The notes beneath the pieces are model-generated. The model did not search any database. It was not told the DNA's origin and saw only the letters and a list, made by a program, of their open reading frames with translations. Shown piece by piece: positions 27,176-35,042 of a stretch of 64,000 bases of DNA. This stretch comes from Caryophanales bacterium UBA2289. Its GTDB lineage: Bacteria > Bacillota_I > Bacilli_A > Izemoplasmatales > Hujiaoplasmataceae. The translations under genes and the position numbers were made by a program. Position 1 is the first letter of the stretch, and each line of letters starts with the position of its first letter. Location: assembly GCA_002345505.1 (NCBI GenBank), contig DDWJ01000034.1, forward strand, positions 1 to 64,000, given 5' to 3'.

Positions 27176-28003
27176 TTATTTTTCTCCCATTCCTAATATA
27201 ATTCTCGCTTCTTTTGGAGTTGCGATCTCACGATTGTATTTTTTTGCGATTTGTACTACTTTTTCCACTAACTCAGCATTAGACTTTGCTAATACTCCTT
27301 TTTCTATATAAATATTATCTTCTAATCCAACTCTAACGTGTCCGCCATGTTTAATTGAAAGTTCCGCTAATGAAAACTCATATCTTCCAATACCGGCGAC
27401 ACTGTATGTTGCGTCAATAGGTAAACTTTCTTTTAAGAAAATAAAATCTCTTTCTTCACCTGTCATGCCACCATTTACTCCCAAAACAAAACTATAATGC
27501 AGGTGACCTTTAATAATACCTTTTTTTATCAATCGAATTGTTGTATCAATATGACCTTTTTCAAAACATTCCATCTCATATCTTACATTCAATTCATTCA
27601 TCTTATTAGCAAAATATATTATATCGTTTTCTGTATTTACAAAAATTTCATCTCCGCCAAAATTTAAAGTTCCGCAATCTAAAGTTGCCATTTCCGGTTT
27701 AATATTTAAAACATCAGATCTTTCTTCTCTAGACATACCAACAGCCCCACCAGTTGAAACTTGAATGATTAACTCAGGGCATCGTTTTTTAATAGCATTA
27801 TGAATTTCTTGATATCTTTCTTTATTTTGCGTTGGCTTTCCATCGTCGAATCTTGCATGCAAGTGAATAACTGAAGCTCCAGCTTTATAAGCAGCCTCAG
27901 CAGCCTCAACCATTTCTTGAACCGTATAAGGAACTGATGGATTATGCTCTTTTGTAACCTCGGCTCCTGATATTGCGCAAGTGATAATCAATTTATCCTT
28001 CAT
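27176..28003 (-). CDS. kce: 3-keto-5-aminohexanoate cleavage enzyme
   Basis: 275 residues from ATG 28003, chosen because AAGGAG lies 8 bases upstream and the family begins (M)KDKLIITCAISGAEVTKEHNPSVPYT; the longer frame reaches into kal. It condenses 3-keto-5-aminohexanoate with acetyl-CoA to give acetoacetate and 3-aminobutyryl-CoA. The zinc-binding residues are visible in VIHLHARFDDGKPT (HxH) and later in GGHVRVGLEDNIYIEKG (glutamate). It overlaps the kal end by 11 bases. Confidence 0.97.
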   Translation of the reverse strand: MKDKLIITCAISGAEVTKEHNPSVPYTVQEMVEAAEAAYKAGASVIHLHARFDDGKPTQNKERYQEIHNAIKKRCPELIIQVSTGGAVGMSREERSDVLNIKPEMATLDCGTLNFGGDEIFVNTENDIIYFANKMNELNVRYEMECFEKGHIDTTIRLIKKGIIKGHLHYSFVLGVNGGMTGEERDFIFLKESLPIDATYSVAGIGRYEFSLAELSIKHGGHVRVGLEDNIYIEKGVLAKSNAELVEKVVQIAKKYNREIATPKEARIILGMGEK

Positions 28004-28379
28004 ATCTTTGTAACTCCTTAGGAACAATACATGTTCCAACTGCTTTTGTAGTAAGAATTCGTTCTTCTAAAATATCACAAGCACTAGGAGAAATATCAGG
28101 TCTAGCCGCTATAATTTTATAACAATAAAATTCCATTTTTCTTGATGTATTTCCTGCTTCAATAATTTCCGCTTCAATTTCAACAAAATCGCCAGCATAA
28201 ACAGGCGCTAAAAAATCAACTGACTCATAAGCTCTAAATAAACCTTCATCACCATCTAGCCTAATCAAAAGTTCTGTAGCCGCATCACCAAATAATGCTA
28301 AAATCTTAGCTCCATCAACCAAATTGCCTCCGTAATGAGCATCTTGATTTGACATTCTCATTTTTAAAATTGTCTTCAT
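27993..28379 (-). CDS. kal: 3-aminobutyryl-CoA ammonia-lyase
   Basis: 128 residues, hot-dog fold. It eliminates ammonia from L-3-aminobutyryl-CoA to give crotonyl-CoA. The family N-terminus MRMSNQDAHYGGNLVDGAKILALFGDAATELLIR is clear, as are AYESVDFLAPVYAGDFVEIEAEI and the CDILEERILTTKAVGTCIVP end. Hot-dog enzymes are hard to tell apart by length alone, but this operon place between atoA and kce fixes the role. Confidence 0.95.
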   Translation of the reverse strand: MKTILKMRMSNQDAHYGGNLVDGAKILALFGDAATELLIRLDGDEGLFRAYESVDFLAPVYAGDFVEIEAEIIEAGNTSRKMEFYCYKIIAARPDISPSACDILEERILTTKAVGTCIVPKELQRYEG

Positions 28380-28382
28380 ATC

Positions 28383-29033
28383 TTATACTCCTTTCATTCT
28401 CTCTACATTATTTATAATCAAATCCGCTTCTGTAGCGTTAACAACATCTTCAATTGTGTAATCAGGATGCACTTCTAATAAATGTAATCCATCTTTTTCG
28501 ACTCTCATCACAGCCATCTCAGTAACAATCATGTTTGCTTGATGAGCGGCAGTTAATGGCAATCTGCATTTTCTTAAAACTTTTGACTGTCCTTTATTTG
28601 TATGTGTTAAAGCAATTATTACTTTCTTAGCACCAGTAACCAAATCCATAGCTCCACCCATACCTGGAACCTTCTTACCCGGTATTATCCATGACGCTAT
28701 TGAACCTTCTTGATCAACCTCTAAAGCTCCCAAAACAGTAACATCAATATGTCCACCTCGAATAAAAGTAAATGATGTTATTGAATCAATAAAAGCTCCA
28801 CCTATAAGTATTGTTGCTTTCATTCCTCCAGCATTAACTATATTTGTTTCTTCATCAGTCAAAGGACCTAAACCAATAATCCCATTCTCTGCTTGAAAAG
28901 TAACAAGCTTGTCTTTTGGCACATAATCAGCAACAAGCGTTGGAATACCTATGCCTAGATTTACTAAATCCCCATCTTTTAATTCAAGGGCTATTCTTGA
29001 AGCAATAATTTCTTTTTCATTCATTGTCTTCAC
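28383..29033 (-). CDS. atoA: butyryl-CoA:acetoacetate CoA-transferase beta subunit
   Basis: 216 residues, a family I CoA-transferase beta chain. The catalytic glutamate is in FQAENGIIGLGP. LVNLGIGIPTLVADYVP at the start and KKVPGMGGAMDLVTGAKKVIIALTHTNKGQSKVLRKC later are family marks. In this pathway it would move CoA to acetoacetate made by Kce, giving acetoacetyl-CoA for thiolysis. The start overlaps the atoD end by 17 bases. Confidence 0.94.
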   Translation of the reverse strand: MKTMNEKEIIASRIALELKDGDLVNLGIGIPTLVADYVPKDKLVTFQAENGIIGLGPLTDEETNIVNAGGMKATILIGGAFIDSITSFTFIRGGHIDVTVLGALEVDQEGSIASWIIPGKKVPGMGGAMDLVTGAKKVIIALTHTNKGQSKVLRKCRLPLTAAHQANMIVTEMAVMRVEKDGLHLLEVHPDYTIEDVVNATEADLIINNVERMKGV

Positions 29034-29670
29034 CTACCAATATATAATCAACAAAAGGATATGGAGTAATAACGTTCTCAGGATCAATAACATCAACTGA
29101 CTCAAACGGCTCAACAACAACCAAATCAGCTGCAGTCGCCATTACCGGATTAAAATTTCTCATTGTTTGAGAATATTTAAGATTTCCGTATTTGTCGTTA
29201 ATTGCACCACCAATTAAAGCTAAATCAGCTCGCAAAGGTTCTTCCAAAAGGTATTTATTCCCCTGAACCTCAATAATTCTTTTACCCTCTTCAACAATTG
29301 TATCAAGTCCAGTAGGAGTTAAAACTCCACCTAAACCCGCTCCATATGATCTAATTCTTTCCGCAAGCGTGCCTTGAGGAACAAGTTCAACTTCTATATG
29401 ACCTTCTTGCATCAATTTGCCTACATAAGGATTTGTTCCAATATGAGAAGCAATTAATCTTTTTACTTGATTGTTGACAATTAACTTACCTACACCTTTA
29501 TCTTCGTATCCACCGTCGTTACAAATGATAGTTAAGTCCTTTACTTTTGATTCAACAACATAATCAATCAGTTTTTCTGGTGTTCCATTTGTTAAAAAGC
29601 CACCTACTGATACACTCATACCATCTTTCAACAAATCAATAAATTGATTTTTAGTTATATATCCTCTCAT
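29017..29670 (-). CDS. atoD: butyryl-CoA:acetoacetate CoA-transferase alpha subunit
   Basis: 217 residues, the partner of AtoA. SVSVGGFLTNGTPEKLIDYVV is the CoA-binding glycine loop. HIGTNPYVGKLMQEGHIEVELVPQGTLAERIRSYGAGLGGVLTPTGL is the alpha-chain signature, and ADLALIGGAINDKYGNLKYSQTMRNFNPVMATAADLVV follows. The CoA donor could be butyryl-CoA, crotonyl-CoA or another acyl-CoA. It follows the MaoC gene by 3 bases. Confidence 0.94.
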   Translation of the reverse strand: MRGYITKNQFIDLLKDGMSVSVGGFLTNGTPEKLIDYVVESKVKDLTIICNDGGYEDKGVGKLIVNNQVKRLIASHIGTNPYVGKLMQEGHIEVELVPQGTLAERIRSYGAGLGGVLTPTGLDTIVEEGKRIIEVQGNKYLLEEPLRADLALIGGAINDKYGNLKYSQTMRNFNPVMATAADLVVVEPFESVDVIDPENVITPYPFVDYILVGEDNE

Positions 29671-29673
29671 ATC

Positions 29674-30096
29674 TCAAACCTTTCTTGGAGGCATTATCTC
29701 CGCTTCTCCAATTATGACTACTTCTTCATTTTGATTTTTTGCTAAGCAATCAAAAGTAACTCGATTTCTTTCTAAATTGATTTCTTTAACTGTTACAATA
29801 GCTGTAATTTCATCGCCAAAATATACAGGTTTTGTAAACTTCAAAGATTGCTTAGTATAAATGCTTCCTAAACCTGGCAGTTGAACACCGAATAGCGAAC
29901 TAAATAATGATCCCACCAGCATTCCATGAACAATCTGTTGCTTAAACATTGTTTTTTTAGCATATTCAGGGTCTACATGCGCTGGATTATGATCAGTAGA
30001 AATACGTGCGAAATCTAAAACATCAGACTCATTAAAAATTTTTCTTGTTTCAGCCATATCGCCAATTTTGATTAGATCAATTGTTAAATTATTCAT
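29674..30096 (-). CDS. MaoC-like (R)-specific enoyl-CoA hydratase
   Basis: 140 residues, one hot-dog domain. The hydratase motif is D-x4-H in STDHNPAHVDPEYAKKTMFKQQIVHGMLVGSLFSSLFG. Members such as PhaJ hydrate crotonyl-CoA to (R)-3-hydroxybutyryl-CoA. As the first gene of the lysine operon, behind AGGAGG and the riboswitch, it could process the crotonyl-CoA made by Kal. No butyryl-CoA dehydrogenase or Etf genes are in the window. The exact reaction is inferred. Confidence 0.85.
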   Translation of the reverse strand: MNNLTIDLIKIGDMAETRKIFNESDVLDFARISTDHNPAHVDPEYAKKTMFKQQIVHGMLVGSLFSSLFGVQLPGLGSIYTKQSLKFTKPVYFGDEITAIVTVKEINLERNRVTFDCLAKNQNEEVVIIGEAEIMPPRKV

Positions 30097-30117
30097 TTTT
30101 TCCTCCTAAAAATATAA

Positions 30118-30153
30118 TAAAAAAAGCTATTATATTATAAAAATATAACAGCT
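30118..30153 (-). terminator. riboswitch terminator in the lysine operon leader
   Basis: On the minus strand AGCTGTTATATT (30142-30153) pairs with AATATAATAGCT (30125-30136; one G-U) and is followed by seven T. It lies between the lysine aptamer and the first gene's AGGAGG. Its 5' arm includes the 3' strand of aptamer helix P1, so the two structures cannot form together. Confidence 0.85.
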
Positions 30154-30312
30154 CTCCATTTGCATAAATGGCAGTATTTAACCTGTATGTCTAAATACCA
30201 AGATTTTGATTTATAGACTAATCAAATCTTTCGGCGAAATACTCCTTCTTAAATCTTTATCCGTCCAAAATAAAAAATTAGATTTAATACCAATATTTCG
30301 CGCCTCTGTGTT
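30147..30312 (-). ncRNA. lysine riboswitch aptamer (L-box)
   Basis: Read on the minus strand, all five helices can be drawn. P1 is ACAG with CTGT (short). P2 is GCGAAATA with TATTTCGC, then TTAAATCT with AGATTTAA. P3 is GATTTGATT with AATCAAAATC. P4 is GGTATTTA with TAAATACTGCC. P5 is CATTT with AAATG. The conserved core stretches AGAGGCGCG (at 30299-30307), AAGGAGTATTTCGCCGAAAG and TGGAGAGCTGTT (30147-30158) match the L-box consensus (AGAGGNGC, GCCGAAG, TGGAGGGCT). It controls a lysine degradation operon, and the terminator overlap suggests lysine turns it on. Confidence 0.93.
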
Positions 30313-30329
30313 GATTTAGTTACACAGTC

Positions 30330-30358
30330 ATTATACTTAAAAATGTAAGCGTTGTCAA
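30330..30358 (-). promoter_or_regulatory. consensus sigma-A promoter of the lysine operon
   Basis: On the minus strand TTGACA (30353-30358), exactly 17 bases, TATAAT (30330-30335). Both hexamers are perfect. The transcript would begin at about 30323, roughly ten bases before aptamer helix P1. Confidence 0.9.
30344..30357. promoter_or_regulatory. cre-like (CcpA) operator on the lysine operon promoter
   Basis: TGTAAGCGTTGTCA on the plus strand fits the cre consensus TGWAANCGNTNWCA at every defined position. It covers the -35 box and part of the spacer, so binding would block RNA polymerase. HPr kinase, which makes the CcpA corepressor, is encoded at 48949-49896. CcpA itself is not in the window. 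Confidence 0.65.
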
Positions 30359-30425
30359 TAACAAAAAGCATCGATTCGCTCGATATATTTAAACCATAAA
30401 TAGATACATATTTGTATTTTTATGA

Positions 30426-30431
30426 TATAAT
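30426..30431 (+). promoter_or_regulatory. possible extended -10 of the SDR gene
   Basis: TATAAT with TG one base upstream. The -35 (GATACA) is weak. It lies 25 bases before the ATG at 30457. Confidence 0.5.
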
Positions 30432-30456
30432 TTTATTAAACGTTTGGAGGATCTTT

Positions 30457-31203
30457 ATGTTAGCTGTAATTACTGGTGCATCTTCAGGTATTGGAAAAGA
30501 AATTGCCTATAGATTAGCCGAAAAAAATTATGATTTAATACTTATCGCTAGAAGAATAGGTCGATTGGAATCAATTAAAAAAGATTTATCAAAACTACCT
30601 ATTAATGTCGAGATTCTAGCTTATGACATTAGTGATTTAGATAAGTGCAAACTGTTAATCAATCATTTAAAAACCAACAAGCCTGATATATTTGTAAATA
30701 ACGCCGGCTATGGTATATACGGTGATTCCTTTAAGACAGACACTTCTAAAGAAATCGAAATGATTGGATTAAATATTACAACTCTTCATTTTTTAACAAA
30801 GGAGTTAATTCAATTTATGGATTCCGGAACAATTATTAACATTAGTTCTATGGCTGCATTTCTTCCTACTCCTTTATTGGCAAGTTACGCAGCAACAAAA
30901 GCTTATGTTTACTCTTATTCGCAAGCATTAAATTATGAACTCAAAAAAAGCAAAAAAGACATTCGAATAATGACTGTTTGCCCAGGGCCAGTAAAGACTG
31001 AGTTCAATCAAGTCGCTAACGCTGATCCAAAAATGAAAGGAATCACTGTTGAGCAATGTGTAGATTCCATAATGAACGGTCTAAAAAGAAATAAAGCTTT
31101 AGTAATACCGAGTTTTAAAATGAAATTCTTAAGATTTATTATGAGGATAGTACCTACTTCACTGATCTTAAAAGTGTCGTATCAAGTGCAAAACAAGAAA
31201 TAA
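30457..31203 (+). CDS. short-chain dehydrogenase/reductase
   Basis: 248 residues from ATG 30457, which has TGGAGG 6 bases upstream; a longer frame adds 15 residues without such a site. NAD(P) loop TGASSGIG at residues 6-13, the structural NNAG near 85, and the catalytic Y-x3-K in SYAATKAYVYSYS with a serine in NISSMA before it. The C-terminus has a hydrophobic basic stretch (MKFLRFIMRIVPTSLILKV), typical of the DltE/YqjQ-like SDR group. Substrate unknown. It points away from the lysine operon and toward mfd. Confidence 0.92.
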   Translation: MLAVITGASSGIGKEIAYRLAEKNYDLILIARRIGRLESIKKDLSKLPINVEILAYDISDLDKCKLLINHLKTNKPDIFVNNAGYGIYGDSFKTDTSKEIEMIGLNITTLHFLTKELIQFMDSGTIINISSMAAFLPTPLLASYAATKAYVYSYSQALNYELKKSKKDIRIMTVCPGPVKTEFNQVANADPKMKGITVEQCVDSIMNGLKRNKALVIPSFKMKFLRFIMRIVPTSLILKVSYQVQNKK

Positions 31204-31223
31204 AGAAACTTCATATATCCCCT

Positions 31224-31240
31224 GCGAGTTTATAACTCGC
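31224..31240 (+). other. stem-loop between the SDR gene and mfd
   Basis: GCGAGTT pairs with AACTCGC around TAT. It is followed by TAAAAG, not a T run, so it is a weak terminator at best and the two genes may share a transcript. Confidence 0.5.
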
Positions 31241-31261
31241 TAAAAGCACGTGGAGGTAAAA

Positions 31262-34200
31262 ATGAGAAATATTATTAGTTTGATTCAATCAAACAAAGAC
31301 GTAGAAAAAATCAACCGACTTTTCTGCGAGAATAAAGATATCTATATAAATAACACAAACGAAGATAATGCTTTGCTTGTTCTTTTAGCGCTTTATTACA
31401 AAAATCAAGAAAGCATATTTGTCGTTACTCCTAATTTATATAAAGCTCAATTACTCTATGATAAACTCAGTAGAGTCCTAGATAAAAACGAAATATCTTT
31501 TTACCCACAAGACGAGTTTTTAACCAACGAATTGCTCGTTAGTTCAATTGAATTTCGCCTTGAGAGAATTAATACTATCGTAAAATCTTTGGAAAATACA
31601 AAGCGAATTATTATAACAAACCTCTATGGTTTATTGAAACCACAATTGCCTTACGAGAAATGGAAGAATTCTGAAATAAAGATTAAAGCTAATTCAATAT
31701 ATGATATTGAGCTATTAAAAAATACTCTTATTGAATACGGATATAAGAAAGAATACACCGTTGAAAAAATGGGAGACTTTTCAATTAGAGGTGGAATAAT
31801 CGATATCTTTCCAGTTAATTCTAAACAACCGTATCGTTTAGATTTTTTTGGAGATGAAGTAGAAAAAATTAAGTCCTTTGATATTGACTCTCAAAGATCA
31901 ATTGACGTTATTGAAAGTTTTTCTATCTATCCAATCATTGAATTCTTTTATACTGAGAATGAACTTGAAAAATTAAAGTTGATAATTGATGAAAAAAGAA
32001 AGTCTATTAATTTTTCTAAAGATGCAATTGATGCAATTAAAGATGATATAGAAAAATTAGACTCTAGAGAAGAGCTAGATCGATTAAACCGTTATCTACC
32101 ATTCTTAACCGATAAACATTATAAGATTACCGATATTGTCAAAAACTCTAAACTATTCTTTTTGGATTATCATCGTTCTCTTGAACAACATGAGATTCTA
32201 ATTGAAGAAATTAAAGAATGGTATATGCAATCTAATGATTATGTTAAAATGAATTTTGATGTTTTGTACGATGTTAACGAAGTAACGATTCATCCTGGTA
32301 TAAAAGTTGATTATTTAGATTACAATTATCGAAATGAGTTTAAAAATGTTTTTTCTATCTTTGGAGAGGAAGTTATAACCTACAATGACAACCTTGAATA
32401 TCTATTTAGGGATATGTCCAACAACCTAAACAAGTATATTCAAATTGTAGCTTTTGAAAACGAAACTTCTTTGATTACTTTTCAGAATAAACTCGATAAA
32501 ATTAATATTCCATATACGACAAAAAGTTTAGAAAAAGCCGAAAACAGTAAGGTTAATTTGATTATAAGTGACTCTGTTTTTGATTTCATTTCTCGGAGTT
32601 TTAATATTAAGCTCATAACTGAAGAGGCTCTTACAAGGAAACACATAACAAGAAAAAGAGGTGAATATGTATCAGTTTACCGACGCTCAGAAAGACTGTC
32701 TAGCGTTAATGATCTATCACCGGGAGATTATGTAGTACATTATGATTATGGTATTGGTAAGTTTCTGGAAATCAAAACTATGCAGTTCGGAAATGTACAA
32801 AATGACTATATTCACATCGAGTATAAGAATGGTGATAAGCTCTATGTAACTCTAGACGGAATCGATCAAATTCACAAATACTCTGGAAGTGAGGGCTTTA
32901 AACCGAAACTATCAAAGTTAGGTGGAAAAGATTGGTCAAAAGCTAAAGAGAGAGTAAGGCAACAAGTTCAAGAAATTGCGGATAAATTGATAAAACTCTA
33001 TTCTTCAAGAGAAAAGGCTAACGGATTTGCATTTGCAGATTTTCCTAAAATGGAAAACGAATTTGCAAATAATTTTGAATATATTGAAACAAAAGATCAG
33101 TTAAAAACAATTCAAGAAGTCTTTCAGGACATGCGAAAACCGGTTCCTATGGATAGATTGATTTGCGGTGATGTTGGGTTCGGAAAAACCGAAATCGCTT
33201 TACGAGCAGCTTTTAAAGCCGTTTTAAATCAAAAACAAGTAGCTTATCTAGCGCCTACTACTGTTCTTTCTAAACAACATTATGAAACTTTCCAAAAAAG
33301 AATGGAAGAATTTGGTATAAATGTTGCTCTACTAAATAGGTTTATCTCACCTAAGCAACAAAAAGAAACTCTAAAAGCTTTGAAGCAGGGTAACGTAGAC
33401 ATTGTAATCGGTACACACCGTATCTTAAGTAGCGATATTATCTTTAAGGATCTTGGTTTGTTAATCGTTGACGAAGAACAACGATTCGGTGTTTTGCATA
33501 AAGAAAAGATTAAAGAGTATAAAGTTAATATCGATGTATTGTCACTATCGGCTACACCTATCCCTAGAACTCTTAATATGGCAATTATGGGAGTTAAAAA
33601 CATGTCTATACTTGAGACGGCTCCAGAAAACCGGTATCCAATTCAAACATATGTATTGGAAAGAAACGATATTATTTTACGTGATGCTATTGAAAGAGAA
33701 TTAGCTAGAAATGGTCAAGTATTTTATCTTTATAACCGTGTAGACAATATCGACTTCATTGCTGATAAAGTTAAATTATTAGTTCCTGAAGCTAGAATCG
33801 ATATTGCTCATGGTCAAATGAGAAAACACGACCTAGAAAAAGTAATTGACAGTTTTATCGAAAAAGATATTGATGTTTTAATATCCACTACAATTATCGA
33901 AACTGGGATTGACATCCCTAACGCTAATACTTTAGTCATTCATGACGCTGACTTATTAGGTTTGTCACAACTTTACCAAATTCGCGGACGTGTAGGAAGA
34001 TCAAACAGAATCGCCTATGCTTACTTAATGTATAATAAGAATAAGAAACTTACTGAAGAAGCCGGCAAAAGACTTCAAGTAATTAAAGAGTTTACTGAAT
34101 TAGGTAGTGGTTTTAAAATTGCACTTCGAGATTTATCTATTCGTGGTGCGGGTGACGTATTAGGACAAGAACAAAGTGGCTTTATTGATTCAGTCGGTAT

Positions 34201-34720
34201 CGATATGTACATGCAAATTCTTCAAGAAGAAGTCTCTAAAGCAAGAGGGAATGAAAAAAATATTGATAATTCAAGAAAAATCAAAGCTAATGTTTCTAAA
34301 TTTATCGAAAAAGATTACATTGAAGATGATTACATTAAGATTGAAATGCATAAGAAAATTAATTCAGTTAAAACGATTAAAGACGTTAAAGAAGTTCTCT
34401 CAGAAATCAAAGATCGATTCGGTGATTACAATATTGAACTTGAGATATACATATATGAAAAACTATTTGAATATCTGGCAAAAGAATTGGATGTTGAAAA
34501 AATTAAAGAGAATAAAGCAAGAATAACCTTAACTTTATCAGAAGATCAAACAAATAGTATGGCAGCCGCAAACATTTTTAAAAGCAGTTTAGATGTTTCA
34601 AAAGACTTTAGATTCGCTATTGAGAAAAATCAATTTCAAATCATTTTAGAGACAGTAAATTTAAAACAACATTGGCTATATTCAATGGTTGATTTCCTGG
34701 AAAAAATACTTAATATTTAG
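31262..34720 (+). CDS. mfd: transcription-repair coupling factor
   Basis: 1152 residues from ATG 31262 (GGAGG 5 bases upstream; the in-frame GTG at 31250 lies before that site). Mfd removes stalled RNA polymerase from DNA lesions and brings in UvrA. Order: UvrB-like N-terminal module, GGIIDIFPVNS at about 175, the CarD-like RNA polymerase binding domain near 490 (LSPGDYVVHYDYGIGKFLEI), helicase motifs GDVGFGKTEIALRAAF and VDEEQRFG, SATPIPRTLNMA, then the TRCF C-terminal domain. Its partner UvrA is at 50532. Confidence 0.98.
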   Translation: MRNIISLIQSNKDVEKINRLFCENKDIYINNTNEDNALLVLLALYYKNQESIFVVTPNLYKAQLLYDKLSRVLDKNEISFYPQDEFLTNELLVSSIEFRLERINTIVKSLENTKRIIITNLYGLLKPQLPYEKWKNSEIKIKANSIYDIELLKNTLIEYGYKKEYTVEKMGDFSIRGGIIDIFPVNSKQPYRLDFFGDEVEKIKSFDIDSQRSIDVIESFSIYPIIEFFYTENELEKLKLIIDEKRKSINFSKDAIDAIKDDIEKLDSREELDRLNRYLPFLTDKHYKITDIVKNSKLFFLDYHRSLEQHEILIEEIKEWYMQSNDYVKMNFDVLYDVNEVTIHPGIKVDYLDYNYRNEFKNVFSIFGEEVITYNDNLEYLFRDMSNNLNKYIQIVAFENETSLITFQNKLDKINIPYTTKSLEKAENSKVNLIISDSVFDFISRSFNIKLITEEALTRKHITRKRGEYVSVYRRSERLSSVNDLSPGDYVVHYDYGIGKFLEIKTMQFGNVQNDYIHIEYKNGDKLYVTLDGIDQIHKYSGSEGFKPKLSKLGGKDWSKAKERVRQQVQEIADKLIKLYSSREKANGFAFADFPKMENEFANNFEYIETKDQLKTIQEVFQDMRKPVPMDRLICGDVGFGKTEIALRAAFKAVLNQKQVAYLAPTTVLSKQHYETFQKRMEEFGINVALLNRFISPKQQKETLKALKQGNVDIVIGTHRILSSDIIFKDLGLLIVDEEQRFGVLHKEKIKEYKVNIDVLSLSATPIPRTLNMAIMGVKNMSILETAPENRYPIQTYVLERNDIILRDAIERELARNGQVFYLYNRVDNIDFIADKVKLLVPEARIDIAHGQMRKHDLEKVIDSFIEKDIDVLISTTIIETGIDIPNANTLVIHDADLLGLSQLYQIRGRVGRSNRIAYAYLMYNKNKKLTEEAGKRLQVIKEFTELGSGFKIALRDLSIRGAGDVLGQEQSGFIDSVGIDMYMQILQEEVSKARGNEKNIDNSRKIKANVSKFIEKDYIEDDYIKIEMHKKINSVKTIKDVKEVLSEIKDRFGDYNIELEIYIYEKLFEYLAKELDVEKIKENKARITLTLSEDQTNSMAAANIFKSSLDVSKDFRFAIEKNQFQIILETVNLKQHWLYSMVDFLEKILNI

Positions 34721-34746
34721 AGCGCTAAAAAAAGCGCTCTTTTTAT
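34719..34746 (+). terminator. terminator of mfd
   Basis: AGAGCGCT pairs with AGCGCTCT around a run of A, followed by TTTTTATT. It starts at the mfd stop codon. Confidence 0.9.
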
Positions 34747-34767
34747 TGGTAAATTACTTCAAAATCA

Positions 34768-34796
34768 TTGAAAAATTGAGGCATATATTATATAAT
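34768..34796 (+). promoter_or_regulatory. promoter of yaaA-recF-gyrB-gyrA
   Basis: TTGAAA (34768-34773), exactly 17 bases, TATAAT (34791-34796). It is followed by about 20 bases of pure A/T before the ribosome binding region. Confidence 0.82.
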
Positions 34797-34829
34797 ATAT
34801 TATATATATAATAATATATGGGGAAACTG

Positions 34830-35042
34830 ATGAAAGATGTAAAAATCACAACTGAATATATAACTTTAGGACAGTTAGTAAAGTTTTTAAGCCTTGTCGG
34901 TTCTGGTGGAGAAGTCAAGTTTTTTTTACTTGAAAACGAGATTTTAATCAATGGGGAAATTGATAACCGACGTGGTCGAAAAATCTATCCAAACGATATT
35001 GTTGCTATAAACAATCAAAGATATAAGCTTGTATCAAAATGA
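34830..35042 (+). CDS. yaaA: S4-domain RNA-binding protein YaaA
   Basis: 70 residues from ATG 34830 (GGGGA upstream); the frame also opens at 34818, but the family length is about 71 and begins just before TEYITLGQ. S4 fold: ITLGQLVKFLSLVGSGGEVKFFL, then ILINGEIDNRRGRKIYPND. It is a small RNA-binding protein of unclear role that sits before recF in many Firmicutes. Its TGA stop overlaps the recF start (ATGA), which also shows that UGA is a stop here. Confidence 0.92.
   Translation: MKDVKITTEYITLGQLVKFLSLVGSGGEVKFFLLENEILINGEIDNRRGRKIYPNDIVAINNQRYKLVSK

Noticed and set aside
31224..31240. Stem-loop before mfd as a full terminator.
   Set aside because: The stem is good, but the following bases (TAAAAG) lack a T run. 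It was kept only as a stem-loop.
34176..34526. Frame of 116 codons overlapping the mfd 3' part.
   Set aside because: Lysine- and leucine-rich composition of a shifted reading frame. Mfd is intact across the region.
34781..34817. AT-only stretch upstream of yaaA as a replication origin.
   Set aside because: No DnaA boxes (TTATNCACA) were seen nearby and dnaA is absent. The stretch is explained as a promoter -10 region with flanking AT.
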